Positions 6,659 to 13,437 of a DNA stretch of 16,826 nt are shown in pieces; the first letter of the stretch is position 1; the number at the start of each line of letters is the position of its first letter. Made by a program: the position numbers and the translations under genes. The notes below the pieces were generated by a model. That model searched no databases. It worked only from the letters and a program-made list of their open reading frames with translations, and had not been told where the DNA came from. The DNA lies in contig URTW01000021.1 of assembly GCA_900550815.1 (NCBI GenBank), positions 1 through 16,826 on the forward strand, given 5' to 3'. Source of the DNA: an uncultured Collinsella sp. Lineage in GTDB: Bacteria; Actinomycetota; Coriobacteriia; Coriobacteriales; Coriobacteriaceae.

Positions 6659-8080
6659 CTAGGCCATGAGCAGGCCGGTCTCCGAGACGTTCTTGTACCA
6701 GTACGCGCTCGCCTTGGGATAGCGCTTCTGGGTCTCAAAGTCGATGTAGAACAGGCCATAGCGCTTGTTGTAGCCGTTGGTCCAGGAGAACTGGTCCTGC
6801 AGCGACCACACAAAGTAACCGTCGACGTTTACGCCGCCGTCGATTGCCTTGAGGATCCACGCGAGATGCTGACGCATGTAGTCGATACGAGGGGCGTCAT
6901 CGATAAAGCTATCCTCGAAGTCGTCCTTATAGCCCATGCCGTTCTCGGTGATGTAAATCTTCTTGTAGTTGGGGTAATCGTTCTTAATGCGCAGCAGCAG
7001 GTCGTAGAGGCCCTCGGGATAGATAATCCAGTCCCAATCGGTGGTGGGTACGCCTTCGCGCACGCATGACTCGCCCACGCCCTTGAGGAACCAGCGCGAG
7101 GAGCCCTTGTCGCCGGTGCCATTGTGGTTGATGTCGTTTTCGCCCTCGGCGGCACGCAGGAACTGGCACTTGTACGTGTTGACGCCCAAGCAATCGTTGT
7201 AGGGGAGCGCGGCGGTCAGCGCGGCGATGTCCTCGTCGCGGACGTCGAGCGCGCCGCCGGCGATATGGGCCAGCTTGGTTGCGGCTTCCATGGTGTCGGC
7301 TGCATAGTGGCCGCGGAAAGTGGCGTCGAGTACCCAGCGGTTGTTGAAGACGTCGGCCATGCGAGCTGCCTCGCAGGCGGCAGCGCTGTTGGGATCGAGG
7401 GGATACTTGGGCTCCAGGTTCTGAACAATGCCGATCTCGCCCTCAAAGCCGCCCTCATGGAAGGCGACGACAGCCTTGGCGTGGGCCACCATCATGTTGT
7501 GCATGAGCTGGAAGGCCTTGTCCAGGCGGTACTTCTCGCCGTGCGGCCAGTTGCCGACGATAAAGCTGCCCTCGGCGGTTGCGGGAATCTCGTTAAACGT
7601 GAACCAGTGCTTGACCTCGGTGAACTCGGCAAAGCAGAACTTGGCGTACTCGACAAAGGCGTCGATCGTCGTGCGCGTCAGGAATCCCTCGCCGCCGTTC
7701 TGGTAAAAGGCCTCGGGCGTATCGAAGTGATCGAGCGTGACATAGGGGATAACGCCAGCTTTGTTGCAGGTGGCGAAAAGCTCGTGATAGAAAGCGACGC
7801 CCTCGGGGTTAATCTCGCCGGTGCCACTGGGGAAGATACGGCTCCAAGCGATGGAGACACGGATACCGTTGATGCCAAAACGCTGGCACAGGTCGATATC
7901 GACCGGGTACTTGTTGTAGAAATCGCTTGCGGGATCGGGGGAGAAGCGACCCTGGGCTGCCAGGAAATCGTCCCAGGGCACTTTGCCCTTGCCGTGCGTA
8001 CGGGTCTCGCCCTCAACCTGGTAAGCAGCGGTGGCGCCGCCAAAGACAAAGCCGTCGGGGAACTGCATGGGGTTGGTCAT
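6659..8080 (-). CDS. GH1 6-phospho-beta-galactosidase (LacG-like), module 2
   Basis: A 473-aa cytoplasmic hydrolase that splits the 6-phosphorylated disaccharide delivered by the PTS. It is GH1 over its full length: FVFGGATAAYQVEG at the start, acid/base Glu164 in TFNEI, and nucleophile Glu379 in [17 protein letters not shown] supplies Ser432, Trp433, Lys439 and Tyr441, corresponding to Ser428, Trp429, Lys435 and Tyr437 of lactococcal LacG. The Trp is associated with galactose-6-phosphate specificity, so 6-phospho-beta-galactosidase is preferred over 6-phospho-beta-glucosidase. TDWDWIIYPEGLYD and NYKKIYITENG are also LacG-like. AAAGGA lies 6 nt upstream of the start. It is the second gene of an operon with EIICB (8157-9935), after a 76-bp gap that holds a hairpin. 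Confidence 0.9.
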   Translation of the reverse strand: MTNPMQFPDGFVFGGATAAYQVEGETRTHGKGKVPWDDFLAAQGRFSPDPASDFYNKYPVDIDLCQRFGINGIRVSIAWSRIFPSGTGEINPEGVAFYHELFATCNKAGVIPYVTLDHFDTPEAFYQNGGEGFLTRTTIDAFVEYAKFCFAEFTEVKHWFTFNEIPATAEGSFIVGNWPHGEKYRLDKAFQLMHNMMVAHAKAVVAFHEGGFEGEIGIVQNLEPKYPLDPNSAAACEAARMADVFNNRWVLDATFRGHYAADTMEAATKLAHIAGGALDVRDEDIAALTAALPYNDCLGVNTYKCQFLRAAEGENDINHNGTGDKGSSRWFLKGVGESCVREGVPTTDWDWIIYPEGLYDLLLRIKNDYPNYKKIYITENGMGYKDDFEDSFIDDAPRIDYMRQHLAWILKAIDGGVNVDGYFVWSLQDQFSWTNGYNKRYGLFYIDFETQKRYPKASAYWYKNVSETGLLMA

Positions 8081-8114
8081 GAGTCATCCTTTCTGTGGGA
8101 TACGAATAGGGAGA

Positions 8115-8141
8115 GGTGCCCGAACTGGGGATCCGGGCACC
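8115..8141 (-). other. Intercistronic hairpin between EIICB and GH1, module 2
   Basis: GGTGCCCG (8115-8122) and CGGGCACC (8134-8141) form a perfect 8-bp stem with an 11-nt loop. It has no T-run, so it is more likely to protect or partition the two-gene mRNA than to end it. Confidence 0.45.
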
Positions 8142-8156
8142 AACAGAGGGAGAAAA

Positions 8157-9935
8157 CTAATCGAGGTTCTCGCGGAGCCACTTAATGGCGCCAGCGGGGT
8201 CGCGGGTAAGGTCGATATATTCCTTGCCGCGCGGGGCGAGCAGCTTAATGCCCAGGCGATCGGTGTCGGCCTTCATGTCGTTGTAGTAGCTACGGACCTG
8301 CGGGGCAAGCACGATAACGTCGTACTGATCCATGATGGCAGTGTGCTGGCCATAGGCGCCTGCGGAGGAAGCGATGTTCTCTCCGGTCTGCGCAGCACCT
8401 TCCTTGATGGCGTTGGCAAGCATGGCAGAGGTGCCGGCGCCGGCGCACAGGACGAGGACCTTCAGACCGTCGACATCCTTCTTAGCGGATGTGTCGGAGG
8501 CGGGCTCGGGCTGTTCGGCGACAGGCTTGATGTCGGCGGCGGCAACGGTCGTCTCGACGGAAGCGGTAGTTTGCTCGACAGCGGGCGCAGAGGCGTTGGC
8601 GGCGATGGCAGCGTCACCATTGGACTCGAGACCCAGCTCGGCGGCGCGCTCGGCCTCCTGGTCGCAGAGCAGCTTATCGTATGCCTTCAAGAACGGCAGG
8701 TAGATGATGGCGTCCAGCAAGATGATGATCGCGACAAATACCAGGGCAATAAGCTGGAAGTTCGTGGTGATGAAGATGCCGATGGGGGCGGGGGTGGCCC
8801 AAGGCACCACGAAGGAGAAGCCGTTCATGCCCACGTTATCGATAAAGAACTTGGCAACGCTTACGTTGACGCAGCCGGCGGCAACAAAGGGGACGAGCAT
8901 GTAGGGGTTAAGGATCATCGGCGCGCCAAAGAGCAGCGGTTCGTTGACGGCGAAGGCAACAGGAACAATCGAGGCCTTACCGACGGCTTTGAGCTGCTTG
9001 GACTTCATAAAGAGAATCAGCAGAAGCGGCACGATGAACGTGGCGCCGGTGCCGCCGAACTCACCCACGAGCGACATGTTAAAGGTGAGGGAGTGGGCGG
9101 GGTGGCCACCGGCCAGCAGAACCTGCAGGTTCTCGGCCTGGTTGGCAAGACGGATGGGGTCGATGCCCGGCTGGACGATCGAGGGGCCGTGGACGCCGAT
9201 GAACCAGAAGAACGCGGTGGCTGCCTGGATAAGGATAAGGCCAGGATAGGTTTCTGCAGCAGTAAAGAGCGGGGAGAGCAGTTTGATAAGCAGCTCGGAG
9301 AACGGAACGCCCATGAGGTTGCGCACGACGACATCGATGATGCCGCAGATGATGACGGCGCCGCCAAAGGGGATGATGTCGCGGAAGTTCTGAGCGATGG
9401 CCCCCGGAACCTCTTTGGGCAGCTTAATGGTCAGATCGCGCGAGACACAGAATTTGTAGATCCACACGGTGATGATCGCGGCGATATAGGCCGCGAACAG
9501 ACCGCGCGTGCCCATGCTGGTGCAATCGAAGACCGAAAGCTCGGAGCCGTTGAACTTGGTGGTGAACTGCGTGACTGCGAGCAGCAGCATGCTGCACTGG
9601 GCGGCCACCATGGTGGAGCCGTCGTTGAGCACCTTGCCGGCGGGCATGCGACGGTTCATGGATGCCGTGAAGTTCTTGGCAGTGGTGCCGGCAACCATGA
9701 TGCCCATGACACCCATGGTGAAGTTGTACAGCTTGTTGCACCAGTCGATGAGCGGCTGGGGCAGCGTGATGCCGACTACGCCGGGAAGGGTGGCAATGAG
9801 CAGAAAGATCGAAGAGGTGAGGACAATGGGCATGCACCCAAGGAATCCGTCCTTAATAGCCTGGAGGTAGATGTTCCTCGAGATCTTCTCAAAGAACGGC
9901 TGATGCTTTTCGAGCATCTTTACGATGGCGTCCAT
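8157..9935 (-). CDS. PTS lactose-family EIICB permease (LacE-like), module 2
   Basis: A 592-aa membrane permease that couples sugar import to phosphorylation. IIC occupies about 1-430, with sugar-site His249 (GVHGPS) and Glu332 (AVNEPLLFGAP). A long Ala/Glu/Pro/Thr-rich linker of about 65 residues follows. The IIB domain carries phosphocysteine Cys497 in VLVLCAGAGTS and ends DTDRLGIKLLAPRGKEYIDL. The linker is the longest of the three paralogues. AAAGGAG is 4 nt upstream of the start. It is the first gene of an operon with the LacG-like GH1 (6659-8080). It is transcribed away from LacI (10233), with two full operators about 105-145 bp upstream of its start. No EIIA is fused or adjacent. Confidence 0.92.
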   Translation of the reverse strand: MDAIVKMLEKHQPFFEKISRNIYLQAIKDGFLGCMPIVLTSSIFLLIATLPGVVGITLPQPLIDWCNKLYNFTMGVMGIMVAGTTAKNFTASMNRRMPAGKVLNDGSTMVAAQCSMLLLAVTQFTTKFNGSELSVFDCTSMGTRGLFAAYIAAIITVWIYKFCVSRDLTIKLPKEVPGAIAQNFRDIIPFGGAVIICGIIDVVVRNLMGVPFSELLIKLLSPLFTAAETYPGLILIQAATAFFWFIGVHGPSIVQPGIDPIRLANQAENLQVLLAGGHPAHSLTFNMSLVGEFGGTGATFIVPLLLILFMKSKQLKAVGKASIVPVAFAVNEPLLFGAPMILNPYMLVPFVAAGCVNVSVAKFFIDNVGMNGFSFVVPWATPAPIGIFITTNFQLIALVFVAIIILLDAIIYLPFLKAYDKLLCDQEAERAAELGLESNGDAAIAANASAPAVEQTTASVETTVAAADIKPVAEQPEPASDTSAKKDVDGLKVLVLCAGAGTSAMLANAIKEGAAQTGENIASSAGAYGQHTAIMDQYDVIVLAPQVRSYYNDMKADTDRLGIKLLAPRGKEYIDLTRDPAGAIKWLRENLD

Positions 9936-10012
9936 AAAGCTCCTTTGCTACTTGATGCGCGATGCATGTGGATGGAACTGGTCGTCGATGGATGGTCAGG
10001 ATTGCCCGGAAA

Positions 10013-10031
10013 CCTTCCTGCTTAAGGAAGG
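10013..10031 (-). other. Leader hairpin of the module 2 operon
   Basis: CCTTCCT (10013-10019) and AGGAAGG (10025-10031) form a 7-bp stem with a 5-nt loop between the operators and EIICB. Because TTGTCA (minus strand, within operator 10041-10056) could serve as -35 with TAAGCA as a poor -10 17 bp on, this may be promoter DNA and not transcribed leader. Confidence 0.3.
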
Positions 10032-10040
10032 CATTGCGAA

Positions 10041-10056
10041 ATGACAACGTTGTCAT
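10041..10056. promoter_or_regulatory. LacI-type operator 1, module 2
   Basis: ATGACAACGTTGTCAT is a perfect 16-bp palindrome centred on CG, the hallmark of LacI-family operators. It lies between the divergent EIICB (9935) and LacI (10233) genes and includes a TTGTCA that could be the -35 of the EIICB promoter. Confidence 0.85.
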
Positions 10057-10063
10057 TTCGTTA

Positions 10064-10079
10064 ATGACAACGTTGTCAT
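10064..10079. promoter_or_regulatory. LacI-type operator 2, module 2
   Basis: An identical 16-bp palindrome to the one at 10041-10056, repeated at exactly 23 bp together with its spacer TTCGTTA. Two repressor dimers could sit side by side. Confidence 0.85.
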
Positions 10080-10086
10080 TTCGTTA

Positions 10087-10103
10087 ATGACAACGTAAGA
10101 CAT
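10087..10103. promoter_or_regulatory. Degenerate third LacI-type operator, module 2
   Basis: A third unit at the same 23-bp period keeps the left half ATGACAACGT, but the right half reads AAGACAT instead of TGTCAT, with one extra base. It may be a weak site or a decayed repeat. Confidence 0.5.
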
Positions 10104-10232
10104 TTTTGGAAGAGCAACAAGGATTTACAGGTGAACGGTCGATATCGTCCGATAAACGGCTGATTTATCAGTCAGGCAGGTAGTGTATGCTAGAACGCAA
10201 AAACAAACGATGTAAAACCGACTGGAGAAGCA

Positions 10233-11243
10233 GTGGCAACGATGGACAAGAAAAACGTCTCGATGAACGATGTGGCGATTGCCGCGGGTGTTTCTCTCAA
10301 GACGGTTTCGCGTGTGATCAACGAGCCCAATAGCGTGCGAGAGTCGACACGCGATAGGGTCCATGCGGCCATGGAGGCGCTCGGGTTTCGAACTAACTTT
10401 GCCGCGCGTTCGCTCAAGTTGGGCCGTTACGGGTGCATCGGCATCGTGCTGTTTCACTTGTCGGGTGGTGCCGTGGACATGATTGACGGTATCGCCGATG
10501 CCGCCGAGGAACGCGGCTTTGCGCTCACGATGATTAAGAAGCGCACAGGGGAGAAAATGACCCTTGCCGATGCGGCACGCAGGATGTCGCAGCTGCCTGT
10601 TGATGGCATGATCTTCAACCTGCGTCAGATGGTCGATGACTTTGATACCTTTGAGGCGCCGAAAGACCTCAAGACGGTGATTATTACGCCGATGGAGCAT
10701 CCTACCTGCTCCACCGTCAGCGACGACCAAGAGGGCGGCGCGCGCATGGCGTGCGAATACTTTTTGGACCACGGGCACAAGAACGTGTACTTCGTCTCTG
10801 GTAAGCAAGAGTCGCTGTCGAGCCAGTGCCGTATGAAAGGTTGGCGTGCGGCACTCGAGGCGCGTGGCATTGAGCCGCCCGAGCCTCTGCAAGGCGATTG
10901 GAATGCGGATAGTGGCTATGCCGCGGGCCTTGTGCTTGCCGATAAGCCCGATTGCACGGCGGTCCTCGCTGCTAACGACTGCATGGCAAACGGCGTGATG
11001 ATGGCTCTACGTGACAAAGGGCTCAGTGTGCCCAATGATGTGTCCGTGATCGGCTTCGACGATGAGCTCTATAAGACGATTCCCAACTCGATTCTGACGT
11101 CGGTGAAGTTTCGCCACCGCGAGCTGGGCGTCCGTGCGCTCAACGAGGTCGTCGCGGGTCTGGAAGCTCCGAGCTCCAGAAGCCGTACGCTCGTCTCGGG
11201 CGTGTTGGTCGAGCGTTCCAGCGTAAAGGACTTGCGGGCGTAG
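10233..11243 (+). CDS. LacI-family repressor of the module 2 PTS operon
   Basis: A 336-aa cytoplasmic repressor. The N-terminal helix-turn-helix and hinge (DVAIAAGVSLKTVSRVINEP, ALGFRTNFAARSL) precede a periplasmic-binding-protein-like effector domain (about 65-336; PVDGMIFNLRQ, TCSTVSDDQEGG, VLAANDCMANGV, DVSVIGFDDE). GTG 10233 has GGAG (10224-10227) 5 nt upstream. The next ATG is three codons in, as in the paralogue at 15222. The residues equivalent to LacI Tyr17/Gln18, which set half-site specificity, are Leu-Lys here. It is divergent from EIICB across three palindromic operators, so it should repress that operon and perhaps itself. The inducer is probably the phosphorylated sugar or a product; this is inference. 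Confidence 0.9.
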   Translation: MATMDKKNVSMNDVAIAAGVSLKTVSRVINEPNSVRESTRDRVHAAMEALGFRTNFAARSLKLGRYGCIGIVLFHLSGGAVDMIDGIADAAEERGFALTMIKKRTGEKMTLADAARRMSQLPVDGMIFNLRQMVDDFDTFEAPKDLKTVIITPMEHPTCSTVSDDQEGGARMACEYFLDHGHKNVYFVSGKQESLSSQCRMKGWRAALEARGIEPPEPLQGDWNADSGYAAGLVLADKPDCTAVLAANDCMANGVMMALRDKGLSVPNDVSVIGFDDELYKTIPNSILTSVKFRHRELGVRALNEVVAGLEAPSSRSRTLVSGVLVERSSVKDLRA

Positions 11244-11265
11244 ACGTGCTCGGCCTATTCCGTTT

Positions 11266-11322
11266 GTCTCGATCTGTAACAACTAGACGGTCAAAAGTGG
11301 TCTACATGTTACAGATTGAGAT
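11266..11322. repeat. 57-bp stem-loop repeat, copy F (type 1)
   Basis: GTCTCGATCTGTAAC (11266-11280) and GTTACAGATTGAGAT (11308-11322) flank a type 1 centre with its own arms TAGAC and GTCTA. The stem can therefore extend to about 23 bp with four mismatches and an 11-nt loop. It starts 23 bp after the LacI stop codon. Confidence 0.85.
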
Positions 11323-11344
11323 TTTCGGCTTGGCCTGTGCGTTC

Positions 11345-11401
11345 ATCTCGATCTGTAACAGCTAGGACCGAAAAACTCGGCTAGATGTTACAGATTGAGA
11401 T
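11345..11401. repeat. 57-bp stem-loop repeat, copy G (type 2)
   Basis: ATCTCGATCTGTAAC (11345-11359) and GTTACAGATTGAGAT (11387-11401) flank a type 2 centre. With CTAG on both sides the stem reaches 21 bp with two mismatches, one of them a possible G-U pair in RNA. It forms a 136-bp pair with copy F. Confidence 0.85.
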
Positions 11402-11422
11402 GAACAGGAGGACGGGTGCGGT

Positions 11423-11473
11423 CTAAACAAAATGGCCCGCGCATCACACATCGATGCACGGGCCATTTATTGT
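11423..11473 (-). terminator. Terminator of EIICB module 3, possibly bidirectional
   Basis: AAATGGCCCG (11430-11439) and CGGGCCATTT (11459-11468) form a perfect 10-bp stem. GCATC and GATGC inside add further pairs. The minus-strand continuation is TTTTGTTTAG, a T-rich tail for EIICB; the plus-strand continuation ATTGTC is weaker. Confidence 0.7.
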
Positions 11474-11500
11474 CTGCGAGCGGCAGGTGGTGTCAGCGTC

Positions 11501-13261
11501 TTATGCCTCGAGGTTTTCCTCGATCCAGGCGACGGCACCCTTGGGATCCTTAGTGAGGTCGATGTACTGTTTGCCCTTGGGCGACAGCAGCGTGATGCCC
11601 AGGCGGTCGGTGTCGGCCTTCATCTCGTTGTAATAGGTGCGAACCTGCGGAGCCAGGACGATGACGTTGTACTGGTCCATGATGGCGTAGTGGCTGCCGT
11701 AGGCACCGGCGTTGGCGGTAATGTCGATGCCCAGCTCGTCGGCGCCTTCCTTAAGCGCGTTGGCGAGCAGTGCAGAGGTGCCGGCGCCAGCGCACAGAAC
11801 CAGAACCCTCAGATCCTTGCCCTTAAGGGCGGACGGAGCTGCGGAGGCCTCAGTGGCAGAAGCGGTCTCGACAACAGGAGCCTCAACGGCGGGGGCGGCA
11901 GCGGTCTTGACGGCCTTGGTCTCCTCGGCTTCTTCTTCGGCCAGGGTCTCGGCCTCCTGCTTGCACAGGACGTTGTCGTAGGCCTTGCAGAACGGGTAGT
12001 AGATCAAGAAGTCAACGACCAGCAGGACGACAACCAGGACCAGAGAGATCGGCTGGAAGTTGGTGTCGATGAAGGTGCCGATCGGTCCGGGGAGTGCCCA
12101 CGGCATGGCATAGATAAAGCCGTTCATGCCCAAAAAGTCGATGAAGAACTTACCAATGAGGACGTTGGCCACGGGGGCAAACAGGAACGGGATCAGGAAG
12201 TACGGGTTGAGGATGATGGGCGCGGCGAACAGCAGCGGCTCGTTGACGGCGAACATCACGGGCACGACAGAGGCTTTGCCGACGGCCTTGAGCTGCTTGG
12301 AGCGCATAAAGAGCAGGAAGATGATCGGGACAATGAACGTGGCGCCGGTGCCGCCGAGTTCGCCGATGTAGTTACCGAAGTTTTCGGTCAGGGCGAGGGC
12401 GGGGTGACCGCCGGCCTGCAGCGTGGCGAGGTTGGTGGTGATGTTGCCAAACAGCGCGGCGTTGAGGGCAGGCTTAACGACCGAGGGGCCGTGGATGCCC
12501 ATGAACCAGAACAGCGGGATCATGAACCAGATGAGGGCGAGGCCGGCGTAGGAATCGGCAGCGGCGAACAGCGGGCTCACCAGCGTGGAGATGACGTTGG
12601 CAAACGGGACGGCCAAGCAGGTGCGGCAGATAACGTCGATGACGGCGACAAACAGGATGGAGAAGCTGAAGGCGAAGATGTCGCGGAAGTTCTGGGCGAT
12701 GGCGCCGGGGACTTCTTTGGGCAGCTTGATGGTGATGTCTCGCTTAATGCAGAAGGCATAGATGTTGACCGTGGCAAATGCGGCGACAAAGGAGCTCAGC
12801 CGGCCCTTGGTGCCCATGTTGTCGGTAAAGAACACCGAGACATCGGCGCCGTCGATCTTGGCACTCGTCTGGGTAACGGCCAAGATGAGCATAGCGCACA
12901 TGGCGGCGACCATGGTGCTCGTGGCGTTGATGGCCTTGCCGGCAGGCATGCGGCGGTTCTTGGAGCCGGTCAGCGCGCTTGCGGTGGTGCCGGCGACCAT
13001 GATGCCCACGACGCCCATCGTGAAGTTGTAAACCTTGTTGCAGAAGTTCACGACGTCGACGTTCCACCAGTCGGGCAGCGTAAAGCCGCCGACCGTGGCG
13101 ACAACGCCCGGCAGGGTCGAAATAAGCAGGAAGACAGAAGAAGACAGGATAATGGGCATTGCTGCCAAAAAGCCGTCTTTAATGGCCTGAAGGTAGATGT
13201 TCTTAGAGACCTTGTCGAAGTACGGCTGACCTTTCTCCAAGAACTTAACGATCGATTCCAT
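11501..13261 (-). CDS. PTS lactose-family EIICB permease (LacE-like), module 3
   Basis: A 586-aa membrane permease of the LacE type. The IIC domain carries the sugar-site residues His257 (GIHGPS) and Glu341 (AVNEPLLFAAP). A linker of about 50 residues, very rich in Ala/Glu, follows. The IIB domain has phosphocysteine Cys490 in VLVLCAGAGTS and ends DTDRLGITLLSPKGKQYIDL. AGAGGAG lies 8 nt upstream of the start. It is the second gene of its operon, 176 bp after the LacG-like GH1 (13438-14886), the reverse of the order in module 2. The gap holds a GC-rich hairpin. The N-terminal region carries an insertion of about 8 residues (VGGFTLPDWWNVD) relative to the paralogues, in a loop that may face the outside. 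Confidence 0.92.
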   Translation of the reverse strand: MESIVKFLEKGQPYFDKVSKNIYLQAIKDGFLAAMPIILSSSVFLLISTLPGVVATVGGFTLPDWWNVDVVNFCNKVYNFTMGVVGIMVAGTTASALTGSKNRRMPAGKAINATSTMVAAMCAMLILAVTQTSAKIDGADVSVFFTDNMGTKGRLSSFVAAFATVNIYAFCIKRDITIKLPKEVPGAIAQNFRDIFAFSFSILFVAVIDVICRTCLAVPFANVISTLVSPLFAAADSYAGLALIWFMIPLFWFMGIHGPSVVKPALNAALFGNITTNLATLQAGGHPALALTENFGNYIGELGGTGATFIVPIIFLLFMRSKQLKAVGKASVVPVMFAVNEPLLFAAPIILNPYFLIPFLFAPVANVLIGKFFIDFLGMNGFIYAMPWALPGPIGTFIDTNFQPISLVLVVVLLVVDFLIYYPFCKAYDNVLCKQEAETLAEEEAEETKAVKTAAAPAVEAPVVETASATEASAAPSALKGKDLRVLVLCAGAGTSALLANALKEGADELGIDITANAGAYGSHYAIMDQYNVIVLAPQVRTYYNEMKADTDRLGITLLSPKGKQYIDLTKDPKGAVAWIEENLEA

Positions 13262-13374
13262 AGTTCACGCTCCTCTTTGCATGAAATCTTAATGGCATGG
13301 ACGTTGAAAACCTATATGGTCTCCCGCTTGCTAAAAGCCCGGGTGCAGGCGGGGCCGGTCCCAGGGGGAGAGAG

Positions 13375-13411
13375 GGGAGCGGCTGGGTTTGTATCGCATA
13401 GGGCCGCTCCC
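13375..13411 (-). other. Intercistronic hairpin between GH1 and EIICB, module 3
   Basis: GGGAGCGGC (13375-13383) and GCCGCTCCC (13403-13411) form a perfect 9-bp stem with a 19-nt loop. It has no T-run. It lies 27 bp after the GH1 stop in a G-rich 176-bp gap. It may stabilise the upstream GH1 message or cause partial termination. Confidence 0.5.
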
Positions 13412-13437
13412 TTCTCGGGGGAAAGCGAGGCGATGCG

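Noticed and set aside
7124..8185. A 353-codon open frame on the plus strand opposite GH1 of module 2
   Set aside because: It is a shadow of the GH1 gene, whose catalytic Glu residues and LacG motifs are intact on the minus strand.
8031..10025. A 664-codon open frame on the plus strand opposite EIICB of module 2
   Set aside because: It is antisense to a protein with clear LacE motifs and phosphocysteine. Its translation is low-complexity Gly/Asp/Val without domains, as expected from the complement of a GC-rich gene.
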